From: CBDBJQ01 sp965206405
GTDB taxonomy: Bacteria; Pseudomonadota; Alphaproteobacteria; UBA8366
Length of the DNA stretch: 64,000 bases
NCBI GenBank assembly: GCA_965206405.1
Contig: CBDBJQ010000006.1
Coordinates: 2,294,001 to 2,358,000 of the forward strand
Direction: 5' to 3'
The notes under the pieces were generated by a model. The model made no database searches, was not told the origin of the DNA, and saw only the letters and a program-made list of their open reading frames with translations. Shown piece after piece: positions 1 through 7,917 of this stretch. Positions within the stretch are counted from its first letter, which is position 1, and every line of letters begins with the position of its first letter. The translations under genes were made by a program, and so were the position numbers.

Positions 1-334
1 CCCGGGCGGCGACCAGCAGGACCAGTGGCAGACGAACTTCTTCCTCTTCCACGCCGTCGCCGGGCGCAACCTGCAGGAAGCGATCGATGCCCCGAACTTC
101 CACAACGAGCACTTTCCAAAATCCTTCTTCCCACGGCCGGCCTTCCCAGGCCTTCTCATGCTCGAAGGGCGGATGCCGGAAGAAACCGTCGCCAACCTCG
201 CCCGCCGCGGACACAACACGGTGGTCGGCGAGGATTGGTCGGAGGGGCGGATGTGCGCCGTTGCGCGCGAGGGTGGCATGATCAAGGCAGCGGCGAACCC
301 GCGCGGCATGCAGGGCTACGCCGCCGGGCGCTAA
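1..334 (+). CDS. ggt: gamma-glutamyltransferase, C-terminal end (partial)
   Basis: The second frame is open from the window edge to a TAA at 332-334. The start lies upstream, so only about 110 C-terminal residues are visible. They open with PGGDQQDQWQ and run on into LQEAIDAPNFH, two signatures of the distal part of the catalytic small subunit of gamma-glutamyltranspeptidases, and end in GYAAGR. Enzymes of this family are made as a proenzyme, usually exported, and move or hydrolyse gamma-glutamyl groups of glutathione-like compounds. The autocatalytic threonine is outside the window. A restriction-subunit remnant begins directly after the stop with no terminator between them, which suggests a recombination junction at about 335. 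Confidence 0.85.
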   Translation, partial: PGGDQQDQWQTNFFLFHAVAGRNLQEAIDAPNFHNEHFPKSFFPRPAFPGLLMLEGRMPEETVANLARRGHNTVVGEDWSEGRMCAVAREGGMIKAAANPRGMQGYAAGR

Positions 335-335
335 G

Positions 336-500
336 CCCCCCGCCGAGCAGGCGGCAATCGCCGATGTTGTTAACGCATCACACGACGAATTGGCCGGTAT
401 CGACGCCGAGATAAACGCCCTGACCCAACAAAAGCGCGGGCTCATGCAGAAATTGCTCACCGGGGAATGGCCGGTCAAGACGGAGGCCGCTGTTGACTGA
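336..500 (+). pseudogene. type I restriction specificity subunit HsdS, C-terminal scrap
   Basis: About 54 residues are open in this frame, ending at a TGA at 498-500. The reading PPAEQAAIADVV, then a helical stretch, then QKRGLMQKLLTGEW matches the end of HsdS subunits: the PP-x-EQ-x-AI entry into the last conserved helix and the closing KRGLMQKLLTG motif. Both target-recognition domains are missing, so it cannot direct methylation or cleavage. The frame overlaps the TTG start of the DUF3800 gene (493) by eight bases, the compact joint seen inside intact restriction islands. I take it as the leftover of a deleted type I system. Confidence 0.7.
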
Positions 501-1224
501 ATTCTCGGATTTCATCGTTTATGCCGACGAGTCCGGCGATCACGGGATGGTCAATATCGACCCGCAATACCCGATGTTCGCGCTGACCTTCTGTGTCATG
601 CGCAAGGATGCCTACACGGCCGAAATCGTCCCCGCGATGCAGGGTTTCAAGTTCGGCATCTGGGGGCATGACACTGTTGTTCTGCACGAACATGAAATCC
701 GTAAAAGCACCGGGCCCTTCGGCATCCTGCGCACCGACCGCGCGTTGCGCACCCGCTTCATGGACGAATTGAATGCGCTGATCGAGACCGCGCCGATGAC
801 AATTTTCGCCTCGGTGATCGACAAGACCAAACATCGCGCCAAATACGCCAGTCCGTGGAACCCCTATGAAATCGCGCTGCATTTCTGCATGGAGCAGCTG
901 CACATCCTGATGACCGCCCAAAAACAGCACGGCAAGACCGTGCATGTCGTGTTCGAAAGCCGGGGGTCGAAGGAAGACAAGGAGCTTGAACTCGAATTTC
1001 GCCGCATCGCCGGGAATGACAGCCACTGGGGCTATCGGCGCCATGATTTCAGCCGCTTCGATTTTCAGCCGGTGTTCATCCCGAAGGCGGCGAACGCCTC
1101 GGGCCTGCAACTCGCCGATCTGACCGCCCGGCCCATCGCTCTGTCGCGCCTCCGCCCCGATCAGGCGAACCGTGCGTTCGAGATCATCCAGCCAAAGCTG
1201 GGAGGGCTCAAATGCCTTCCTTAA
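493..1224 (+). CDS. DUF3800 domain protein
   Basis: A 243-residue protein with the DUF3800 hallmark YADESGDHG close to the N terminus (residues 10-18) and the late conserved LQLADLTARP segment. The family keeps acidic residues in an RNase H-like arrangement and is often found beside restriction-modification genes and prophages; its biochemical role is not settled. The start is TTG at 493, overlapping the end of the HsdS scrap (TTGACTGA), so translation was probably coupled to it. No better start is visible. The last 15 or so residues look short for the family (it ends GGLKCLP), and the following 110 bases could be a frameshifted tail. It is the only gene of the restriction remnant that still looks whole. 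Confidence 0.75.
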   Translation: MTEFSDFIVYADESGDHGMVNIDPQYPMFALTFCVMRKDAYTAEIVPAMQGFKFGIWGHDTVVLHEHEIRKSTGPFGILRTDRALRTRFMDELNALIETAPMTIFASVIDKTKHRAKYASPWNPYEIALHFCMEQLHILMTAQKQHGKTVHVVFESRGSKEDKELELEFRRIAGNDSHWGYRRHDFSRFDFQPVFIPKAANASGLQLADLTARPIALSRLRPDQANRAFEIIQPKLGGLKCLP

Positions 1225-1336
1225 ATCATTGTGGATCAAGGAAAAACAAAAGGGCCCCGGAAGCTCCAGAACCCTTCTGTCGACCGGGAAATGCCCAATC
1301 CTTTGACAGACATATAGCCACGCAAGCCCTTTAAAG

Positions 1337-1546
1337 CAACGCTGGGGGTCAATGTCGCCGGCACACCGTCTCTTGCTGAACCGACGTCTCGTCGAAGCCC
1401 CTGTTGACGCCATCGACTATGTCATCACCCACGAACTTTGCCACATCTCTGAGCCCCACCACGGCACGGCTTTCTTTGACCTGCTGGACCGAGTGATGCC
1501 GGATTGGGAGCGCCGGAAGCAACGCCTAGAGAGGATCATGGCCTGA
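1337..1546 (+). pseudogene. M48/YgjP-type metallopeptidase, C-terminal fragment
   Basis: The frame reads QRWGSMSPAHRLLLNRR and then YVITHELCHI, the HExxH-type zinc-binding helix, then EPHHGTAFFDLLDRVMPDW, which supplies the third ligand region. This is the end of the DUF45/YgjP-like (SprT-related) metallopeptidases that accompany type I restriction genes. The N-terminal half is absent: the frame becomes unrelated upstream of about 1335, and the ATG at 1352 corresponds to an internal methionine. I read it as a 5'-truncated gene left by a deletion that joined it to the end of the DUF3800 region. A very short expressed peptide cannot be excluded. Confidence 0.65.
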
Positions 1547-1779
1547 GAAATTCCGACGCTAGTCGCCGCTGAACCAAACGAGACCGCTGTCCAAATGAAA
1601 CCACATTGCCGGAATATGCTAATAATATCAGCAACTTGTGGAATTTCACTAAATCAGCGCAGTCAACAGGTCCGGAGAATATCAGCCCGTAGAGAACGCT
1701 GTGGGCCCTCTTCGAACTGAGATGGTCCCACATTGTTGGACAGTCTGACAGCTTCGCCAAGGTGTATTCCGATTGCTGA

Positions 1780-2718
1780 TCATGCCGTCAGAATCTTGTT
1801 TATCAGATTTCCTTGCTGTTGTTGAGCCTGTGGAGATGTGGGCAAGGCGATAGCCTTGTCCATCATATCCACAGGGTTGGTGTCGCTGCCGAGCGCATAG
1901 GCTTCCGCCGGCGTCCGGCCGCCGAGCGCGGAATGGGGACGCTCGATGTTGTAGAAGTCAATCCATTCGGCGATGACCCGCTCGGCATGGAATCCGTCGG
2001 TCAGTTCATGCAGGTGGACCGCCTCGTATTTGAGCGAACGCCAGAGCCGTTCGATGAAGATGTTATCCATGTAGCGGCCACGGCCGTCCATGGAGATCCC
2101 CACCTCGGCATCCTTGAGGGCGGCAGTGAAGTTCAAGCTGGTGAACTGGCTGCCCTGGTCGGTGTTGAAGATCTCCGGCCTGCCGTAAGTGCCGAGTGCC
2201 TCGTTCAACGCCTCGATACAGAAACCGGCGTCCATGGTGTTCGACAGCCGCCAGGCCAGGACGTGGCGGCTCGCCCAGTCCATGATCGCGACCAGATAGA
2301 GGAGGCCGCGACGGACCGGGATATAGGTGATGTCGGCGCACCAGACGTGATCCGGCCGCTTGATCGCCAGTCCCTTGAGCCGGTACGGATAGACCCGGTG
2401 CTCCGGGTCGGGCCGGCTCGTCCCCGGTGCCTGATAGATCGCCTCCAGCCCCATCAGGCGCATCAAACGCCGTATACGGTGACGGCCGACGAAGATACCC
2501 TCGCGCCGCAACCGGCGGGCCATCTGACGGCTGCCGTAGAACGGATACTTCAGGAACAACGCGTCAATCCGCCGCATCAGCGCCAGGATCTCGCCACTCT
2601 CGCCCTTCGGCGCGTAATAGAACGACGACCGGCTGATCGACAGGATATCGCATTGACGGCTCAAGCTGAGACCCGGAACGTCGCGGCCCACCATCGCCTT
2701 GCGCTCCATCCGGCTCAT
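1780..2718 (-). CDS. IS3-family transposase OrfB (DDE catalytic part)
   Basis: A 312-residue protein with the HTH_21 region at the N terminus (ISRSSFYY) and an rve integrase core. The catalytic triad is visible: D in WCADITYIP, D in NTDQGSQF, and E in IFIERLWRSLK, followed at the usual spacing by the conserved Lys. It performs the strand transfer of the element once fused to OrfA. Its ATG overlaps the TGA of orfA (ATGA). A slippery T TTT TTG heptamer about 20 bases upstream would give an OrfAB fusion by -1 frameshifting. The start given is the ATG at the overlap. No damage is visible. Confidence 0.92.
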   Translation of the reverse strand: MSRMERKAMVGRDVPGLSLSRQCDILSISRSSFYYAPKGESGEILALMRRIDALFLKYPFYGSRQMARRLRREGIFVGRHRIRRLMRLMGLEAIYQAPGTSRPDPEHRVYPYRLKGLAIKRPDHVWCADITYIPVRRGLLYLVAIMDWASRHVLAWRLSNTMDAGFCIEALNEALGTYGRPEIFNTDQGSQFTSLNFTAALKDAEVGISMDGRGRYMDNIFIERLWRSLKYEAVHLHELTDGFHAERVIAEWIDFYNIERPHSALGGRTPAEAYALGSDTNPVDMMDKAIALPTSPQAQQQQGNLINKILTA

Positions 2719-2996
2719 CGCTTGAGCCCCCTGGACAAAAAATCCCTTTCCACCGTCAGTTGCCCGATCTTCGCGTGCAGATCGTGAACCTCGTCCTCAA
2801 AGTCCCGGCGCGCCTGATCGGCGCCGTTCGAGAACACCTCGCCCAGACCGTCCATGGCCTGGCGCTTCCAGGTGCCGACCTGATTGGGATGGACCTTGTG
2901 ACGGGACGCAATCTCCTGGATCGTCTTGTCGCCCCTCAGCGCATCCAGCGCCACCGTCGCCTTGAACTCAGGCGTGAACTTCCGTCGCCTCGTCAT
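2715..2996 (-). CDS. IS3-family transposase OrfA (helix-turn-helix)
   Basis: A 93-residue protein with the HTH_Tnp_1 pattern: RRKFTPEFKATVALDALRG, then a helix-turn-helix with IQEIASRHKVHPNQVGTWKR, then a leucine-zipper-like stretch (VHDLHAKIGQLTVERDFL) that pairs subunits. It binds the element ends and is joined to OrfB by frameshifting. It ends in TGA at 2715-2717 inside the ATGA overlap with orfB. The gene begins 66 bases inside the right inverted repeat. Confidence 0.9.
   Translation of the reverse strand: MTRRRKFTPEFKATVALDALRGDKTIQEIASRHKVHPNQVGTWKRQAMDGLGEVFSNGADQARRDFEDEVHDLHAKIGQLTVERDFLSRGLKR
2736..2742 (-). promoter_or_regulatory. programmed -1 frameshift heptamer of the IS3 element
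   Basis: On the minus strand the orfA codons read GAT TTT TTG, so T TTT TTG lies in the zero frame as the X XXY YYZ pattern needs. A -1 slip there continues as V-Q-G-A-Q-A-M-S-R straight into the orfB frame with no stop, giving an OrfAB transposase. Frameshifting of this kind is how IS3 elements make active transposase. The use of this heptamer is inferred from the frame geometry. Confidence 0.6.
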
Positions 2997-3104
2997 TTCG
3001 TATTCCTCCGTAACCGGTGGAATACACCTTAACCCACTGTCCGATTTTCCGGGACCACCTCAAACCGAGGCCGGTGAACAGCCCCTCCCGCATAACCCTT
3101 GAAT

Positions 3105-4084
3105 AGACCTGATTCACAATAACATCAGGTAGTTGAGAACGGATGTATCCTTACCGAATTTGGTCAGGCTGTTTTCAAATTCATGTTTGCCAGCGCCCCG
3201 ACGTTCTTGGCAATCATGTTTTCCTGCCGGTTGCCGCGGTGAGTTTCGGCAAATATTCCGAACTTTTTCATGCGGCAAATACCGTGCTCCACGCCGATAC
3301 GCAGCTTTGCGTGCCAAGTGTTGTAAGTTTTCTGTTCGTCCGTAAGGGGGTGGTTCTTTGAGGCTTTGAGCGGGATTTCAAGCGATGTTCCCAGATAACC
3401 GAGATCACCAGGTACAAGCACACCCGGTGGCTTATCCACGCGCGCCTCGTCGTAGATACGCTTGTCATGTGCGCGCCCGGGTTGCGCCGGACCAACCGCC
3501 AGAACCCGTTTTTTGTCATCGGTGATGATCTGATGTGAGGCCGTGTGGTGCTTTTTCTTGCCGGAATACTTCGCCTTGCGATGCGAGAGCTTTTTCGGGC
3601 GTTGAACCGGACGCTCCGTGCCATCAATCATCAGGTAAAGCAGGTCATCCCTCTCTGACGCCGACAGCCTGATCTTGCGCTCCGGCATCCGGAAATGTCC
3701 TGCCATCAATTCTGTCATGGCAGCAATCCGACGGCAAACCGTAGGGGACGAGACATCGAACAGAAGACCCATAAAGGCCTGACTGGTATAGGTGCGATAA
3801 TACATCAAGCAGAGCAGTAATTGCTCGGCAAATTCCAAACGGTAGTTCATCCCGCCACCGATCGCGCGTTGTCTGTCTTCACGTGAAAGCCGGTGGTGCT
3901 CACGTTCAAGCCAGATCGGATGAAGAACAACAACCAATGCCTCGAAATCCTGAAGACGGATGCCTGAAAGGCGGAAAAACAAATCAGCGCGCCCCCGCAA
4001 AACCTTCAAAACCCTCATAGACAAGTCCTCACTCTCCATTGAGCCATAAACATCGCTGAAAATCGGCTATTGCGCAACAGGTTT
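3105..4084 (-). mobile_element. IS5-family insertion sequence, complete
   Basis: The element is 980 bp. Its ends are imperfect inverted repeats: AGACCTGATTCACAATAACA at the left against AAACCTGTTGCGCAATAGCC at the right read inward. It is flanked by a 3-bp AAT direct repeat (3102-3104 and 4085-4087), which fits the ANT target duplication of the ISL2-like IS5 group. It carries a single transposase gene on the minus strand and sits only 42 bp from the IS3 element. The exact ends rest on the repeat match. Confidence 0.8.
3164..4039 (-). CDS. IS5-family transposase (DDE_Tnp_4 type)
   Basis: A 291-residue transposase. The N-terminal third carries the helix-turn-helix found before DDE_Tnp_4 domains (YRLEFAEQLLLCLMYYRT, then a helix containing SSPTVCRRI). 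The catalytic acids are visible as D in LMIDGTERPV, D in PGDLGYLG and E in RIGVEHGICR. The lysine-rich segment HRKAKYSGKKKHHT between them is typical of the group. The frame is uninterrupted and the gene nearly fills the element, so it may be active. Confidence 0.9.
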   Translation of the reverse strand: MESEDLSMRVLKVLRGRADLFFRLSGIRLQDFEALVVVLHPIWLEREHHRLSREDRQRAIGGGMNYRLEFAEQLLLCLMYYRTYTSQAFMGLLFDVSSPTVCRRIAAMTELMAGHFRMPERKIRLSASERDDLLYLMIDGTERPVQRPKKLSHRKAKYSGKKKHHTASHQIITDDKKRVLAVGPAQPGRAHDKRIYDEARVDKPPGVLVPGDLGYLGTSLEIPLKASKNHPLTDEQKTYNTWHAKLRIGVEHGICRMKKFGIFAETHRGNRQENMIAKNVGALANMNLKTA

Positions 4085-4110
4085 AATATAACGGAAAGGG
4101 TTTTGCCTAG

Positions 4111-5739
4111 CCCGAATATTTCATGAACAGGTACCGCTAAATCCCGTATTCGTGTTATGATTCAGTTGCTTAAAATGATCAAACACAAGGATTTAGCGGT
4201 GACAGATTGTACCCCCGATCAGCTGGAATTTCCAACCTGTCGTAAACGCCGGGTAACCACCGGCTTCGATGGAGGTCATGTGACGAGCAACGGCGGCGTT
4301 TTGCTGCTGCGCGGGGCGGATCACCTGCCGGGATTGACGGCATCGCTTGCCCGGCGGCTGTCCGACGACCGGCAGGCGGGCAAGGTTGAGCACAGTTTGC
4401 GGGATATGCTGCGGCAACGGATCTACAGCCTGCCCCTGGGTTACGGAGGACCTGAACGACCACGACGCCCTGCGCCACGACCAGGCATTGCAGACGGCGG
4501 CCGATCGGGATCAGCCGCCAGCCAGTCCGTCGACGCTATGCCGGTTCGAGAACACGGCCGACCGCCAGGTGGCCTGGGCCGCGCACGAGGTCCTGATAGA
4601 GACCTTCATCGCCTCGTGCAAACACCCGCCCGACGAACTGGTCCTCGACTTCGACGCCACCGACGATGCGGTTCACGGCCATCAGGAGGGCCGTTTCTTT
4701 CTGGCCTATTACGACCACGACTGTTTCCTGCCGCTTTATGTGTTCTGTGGCAATCAGCTTCTGGTCAGCTACCTGCGGCCCTCGAACATCGACGGCGCCA
4801 AACACGCCTGGGCGATCCTGGCCCTGCTGGTGCGGCGCCTGCGCCGGGTCTGGCCGAAGGTGCGGATCATCCTGCGCGGGGATTCCGGCTTCTGCCGCCA
4901 CCGCATGCTGGACTGGTGCGACCGGCATGATGTGGACTATGTCGTCGGCATCGCCAGGAACGCCCGCCTGAACGATCTGGCGGAGCCGTGGCTGGACCGG
5001 TCGGCCCGGGACTTTGAGGCGTCGGGGGAGAAACAGCGCCTGTTCGGCGAATTTACCTACGCCGCCGGCACCTGGCGCAGCGAACGCCGGGTCATTACGC
5101 GGATCGAGCATTCGGCCAAAGGGGCCAACCCCCGCTATATCGTCACCAGCCTTCCGGGCAACGCACAGGCGTTGTACGAGGAACGATACTGCGCCCGCGG
5201 CGAGATGGAAAACCGCATCAAGGAACAAACAACCCGACCTCTTCGCCGACCGCACCAGCTGCCACAAATGGTGGCCCAACCAGTTCCGCTTGCTGCTCTC
5301 CGCTCTCGCCTGCACCCTCATGGAAGCCATCCGCCGGATCGGCCTCACCGGCACCCGCATGGCCCGCGCCCAGTGCGGAACCATTCGCCTGCGCCTGTTG
5401 AAGATCGGCGCCATCATCCTGCGGAACACCCGCCGGGTCCGCTTTATGATGCCCAGTGCCTGCCCCGACGAGGACCTGTTCCGCCTCGTCGCCCGCAGGC
5501 TGGTCCCAGACTAGCCGGGCAAAACCCCGGCTTCACCGTTCAGGGAAATGCGCAGGGCGCATGCGGCGCAGGTGCTTCCGCCTGCCCGCAATCCGCAAAA
5601 AGACCGGCTCAGCCGCCAAATATACCGGCTGAACGCCAGGCTCTGCCCGAATACGCAGGAAATCCATGTCAGAGGCACCACGAAAAGCCGAATTGAGGCG
5701 GGAAACCAACCGGCCGGACGTCTTCATGAAATATCCGGG
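4111..5739 (+). mobile_element. IS1380-family insertion sequence with dead transposase
   Basis: The element runs from CCCGAATATTTCATGAA at the left to the inverted match TTCATGAAATATCCGGG at the right and is bracketed by the 4-bp direct repeat CTAG (4107-4110 and 5740-5743), the duplication length known for IS1380. Its transposase has two frameshifts. The last 94 bp (5646-5739) form a unit with its own weak terminal symmetry that recurs at 5871-5964 (inverted) and 32445-32538. A second, gutted copy of the same element begins at 30026. Confidence 0.88.
4157..5514 (+). pseudogene. IS1380-family transposase, two frameshifts
   Basis: The protein starts in one frame (DCTPDQLEF, TTGFDGGHVTSNGGVLLLR) down to LPLGY. 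There an extra G near 4445 breaks it; the copy at 30350 lacks this G and reads on into EDLNDHDALRHD. The second frame carries the catalytic core (LVLDFDATDD, IILRGDSGFCR, GEMENRIKEQ). An extra A near 5230 then shifts it again, and the end (DLFADRTSCHKWWPNQFRLLL to LVPD) lies in a third frame. All conserved IS1380 blocks are present, so the original gene was full length, about 450 residues. As it stands it cannot make transposase. Confidence 0.88.
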
Positions 5740-5868
5740 CTAGCAGAGCGAGTTTTCGCGTAGGTACCGTAGCAATAGCCTGACCTTGTTGGAAGCCCGG
5801 TGGTTGAAGCGCCACTCGGTCTCCTTGAGGTGGAGGTGGAAGGTGTGTTTGGGCAGGCCCTTGAACTT
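5740..5868 (-). pseudogene. IS1595-family transposase, C-terminal scrap
   Basis: On the minus strand the sequence reads KFKGLPKHTFHLHLKETEWRF in two overlapping motifs and then NHR, ending L-R-E-N-S-L-C-stop. GL-x-K-x-x-F-x-LHLKE-x-EWRFNHR is the conserved end of IS1595 (IS1016-like) transposases. Only about 40 residues survive. The TAG stop lies within the CTAG that IS1380 duplicated on insertion, so IS1380 landed exactly on this stop codon. The upstream side is cut by the inverted 94-bp IS1380 end unit at 5871. Confidence 0.75.
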
Positions 5869-5870
5869 AG

Positions 5871-5964
5871 CCCGGATATTTCATGAAGACGTCCGGCCGG
5901 TTGGTTTCCCGCCTCAATTCGGCTTTTCGTGGTGTCTCTGAGATAGATTTCCTGCGTATTCGGG
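5871..5964 (-). repeat. solitary 94-bp IS1380 end unit, inverted
   Basis: This 94-bp stretch is the reverse complement of the last 94 bp of the IS1380 element, with about five differences. Read on the minus strand it runs from CCCGAATACGC to ATATCCGGG, so its two ends are short inverted repeats. It is flanked by TTAG on the left and CTAA on the right, not by a clean direct repeat. It could be a miniature derivative moved by the IS1380 transposase or a recombination leftover. Confidence 0.6.
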
Positions 5965-6115
5965 CTAAGCCCCCGCCCAGAGTGCCGATTTGACCGGCTC
6001 GTTCAGCAGCCCACATCATTACCTCGACTGCGTCATGGAATGCATCACGGAAATCGCCGCATTTTCCATACGGCACTGACATCACAGCACCGACATCCTC
6101 CGGGGAGCATCCGAA

Positions 6116-6967
6116 ATGAGCGCACTGCCCGAATACGAGGTCTACGCCCTCAAATACGCTGAACATCGCCGGGCCCGGCAGGAAAACTTCATCTTCCCCG
6201 ATCCTCTTGGCGAAGATCTCCATGATCGGGCCTCCGCGCTCGACTTCAATGTTTGGGTGATCACCGGCGGTGGCCGCACCTTCGTCGTTGATCTCGGCTT
6301 CATGGAGGAAGAGGCGGCATCCCGCGGGCGTTCGATCATCCGCCTGCCCTCGGAAGCGGTGCGCATGGCCGGCTTCGATCCCGCCACCATCGATGACGTG
6401 ATCATCAGCCACATGCATTACGACCACTGCGGCGATCTCAACGGATTCCCGCGGGCGCGCCTGCATATCCAGGACCAGGAGATGGAGTACGCAACCGGGC
6501 GCTTCATGAGTCACGCGCCTATGCGCATGCCTTATTCCGTCGACTATGTCTGCACGCTGGTGCGGGCGGTCTATGACGAACGGGTCGTTTTCGTCGACGG
6601 CGATCGAGAGATCGCGCCAGGGATCTCGGTGCACCACATCGGCGGCCACACCAAAGGCCTGCAGTCGGTGCGTGTCTGGACCCGCAAGGGCTGGCTGGTG
6701 CTCGCCTCGGACGCCATCCATTTCTACGACAACATCGCCATCCCCAATCCATTCCCGATCGTCTTCAATGTCGGCGATATGCTCGAGGGTTTCGACAAGC
6801 TGCGGCGGCTCGCCGACGGCGACGAGAACCGCATCATCCCCGGCCACGACCCGCAGGTGATGGAGATGTTCCCCGCCGCCTCGAAGGAACTCGAGGGCGT
6901 TGCCGTCAGACTCGATGCCGACCCCGTCGGCGATCTCGACCGGGCCTGGCGCCGTAGCGGAACTTGA
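6116..6967 (+). CDS. MBL-fold metallohydrolase, N-acyl homoserine lactonase-like (copy 1)
   Basis: A 283-residue cytoplasmic protein with the metallo-beta-lactamase zinc set: HMHYDH at residues 99-104, a histidine at 178 in GGHTKG, an aspartate at 199 in LASDAIH, and a histidine at 244 in IPGHDP. Length and layout fit the N-acyl homoserine lactonase family (AiiA/AttM-like), which open lactone rings; other small lactones or esters are possible substrates. GGGGAG stands 11 bases before the ATG. It is the first of three tandem paralogues reading the same way with gaps of 74 and 24 bases, so they probably form one transcript. Copy 2 is close to it (by eye around four residues in five identical). 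Confidence 0.8.
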   Translation: MSALPEYEVYALKYAEHRRARQENFIFPDPLGEDLHDRASALDFNVWVITGGGRTFVVDLGFMEEEAASRGRSIIRLPSEAVRMAGFDPATIDDVIISHMHYDHCGDLNGFPRARLHIQDQEMEYATGRFMSHAPMRMPYSVDYVCTLVRAVYDERVVFVDGDREIAPGISVHHIGGHTKGLQSVRVWTRKGWLVLASDAIHFYDNIAIPNPFPIVFNVGDMLEGFDKLRRLADGDENRIIPGHDPQVMEMFPAASKELEGVAVRLDADPVGDLDRAWRRSGT

Positions 6968-7041
6968 GATGCAACGAGATTTGAGATGCGGCGAAACTTG
7001 AAACGCCACGGGATATGACGGGGTATGAGACGCAGTAGAAC

Positions 7042-7893
7042 ATGAACAGGATCCCGGAATATGAGATCTATTCCCTTAAATACGGCGTGTTGCGCCGAGG
7101 CCGACCAGAGAACTTCGTCTTCCCGGACCCTTACAGCGACGATCCCCATGAGCAGGCCGCCGCACTCGACTACAATCTCTGGGTGATCACCGGCGGCGGT
7201 CGCAACTTCGTTATCGATCTCGGATTCGAGGAAGAGGACGCAAAACGGCGGGGGCGCACGATCCTGCGCTCGCCCTCGGAAGCGGTGCGCATGGCCGGCC
7301 TCGATCCCGCCACCATCGACGACGTGATCCTCAGCCACATGCATTACGACCACTGCGGCGATCTCGACGCCTTCCCGCGGGCGCGCCTTTACGTCCAGGA
7401 CCGGGAGATGGCGTATGCGACCGGGCGTTTCATGAATCACGGACTCCTGCGCAGGTCCTATACCATCGACTATGTCTGCGCTCTGGTGCGAGCGGTCTAT
7501 GACGGACGGGTTGTCTTCGTCGACGGTGACCGGGAGATCGCGCCGGGGATCTCGGTGCACCATATCGGCGGCCACACCGACGGCCTGCAATCGGTGCGTG
7601 TCTGGACCCGCAAGGGCTGGATGGTGCTCGCTTCGGATGCCATCCATTTCTATGACAACATTGCCATCCCCAACCCTTATCCGACCGCCTTCAATGTCGG
7701 CGACATGGTCGCGGGCTATGACAGGCTGCGGACACTCGTCGACGGCGACGAGGATTGCATCATTCCCGGCCACGACCCCCAGGTGATGGAGATGTTTCCC
7801 GCCGCCTCGAAGGAACTCGAGGGTATTGCCGTCAGGCTCGACGCGGATCCCGTCGGCGATCTCGACCGGGCATGGCGCCGCAGCGGCACATGA
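7042..7893 (+). CDS. MBL-fold metallohydrolase, N-acyl homoserine lactonase-like (copy 2)
   Basis: A 283-residue paralogue of the preceding gene, equal in length and collinear with no gap. All zinc ligands are kept (HMHYDH, GGHTDG, LASDAIH, IPGHDP). Differences cluster in the first 70 residues and around 130-140 (MNHGLLRRSYT against MSHAPMRMPYS in copy 1), a region that in lactonases lines the substrate pocket. That suggests separate acyl-chain or lactone preferences, not simple dosage; this is inference. The 74-base gap before it is a run of short imperfect repeats around GAAACTTGAGATGC. Confidence 0.8.
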   Translation: MNRIPEYEIYSLKYGVLRRGRPENFVFPDPYSDDPHEQAAALDYNLWVITGGGRNFVIDLGFEEEDAKRRGRTILRSPSEAVRMAGLDPATIDDVILSHMHYDHCGDLDAFPRARLYVQDREMAYATGRFMNHGLLRRSYTIDYVCALVRAVYDGRVVFVDGDREIAPGISVHHIGGHTDGLQSVRVWTRKGWMVLASDAIHFYDNIAIPNPYPTAFNVGDMVAGYDRLRTLVDGDEDCIIPGHDPQVMEMFPAASKELEGIAVRLDADPVGDLDRAWRRSGT

Positions 7894-7917
7894 GCAGAAA
7901 GACATGAGCGACGGAAT

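Larger units (their letters stand above)
1718..3062 (-). mobile_element. IS3-family insertion sequence, complete
   Basis: The element is 1345 bp. Its ends are imperfect inverted repeats: TGAGATGGTCCCACATTG at the left, and TGAGGTGGTCCCGGAAAA when the right end is read inward, both followed by a shared GGACAGT. It starts TG and ends CA as IS3 elements do, and it is flanked by a 3-bp direct repeat AAC (1715-1717 and 3063-3065), the target duplication expected for the family. It carries overlapping orfA and orfB on the minus strand. Both frames and both ends are intact, so it may still be mobile. Confidence 0.9.

Noticed and set aside
1536..1760. Minus-strand open frame of 74 codons between the metallopeptidase scrap and IS3
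   Set aside because: It runs across the IS3 end, has no ribosome site and no recognisable motif.
5985..6085. Minus-strand frame reading MSVPYGKCGDFRDAFHDAVE upstream of the first lactonase-like gene
   Set aside because: It looks protein-like over about 35 residues but runs into the IS1380 end unit, and I cannot tie it to a family.
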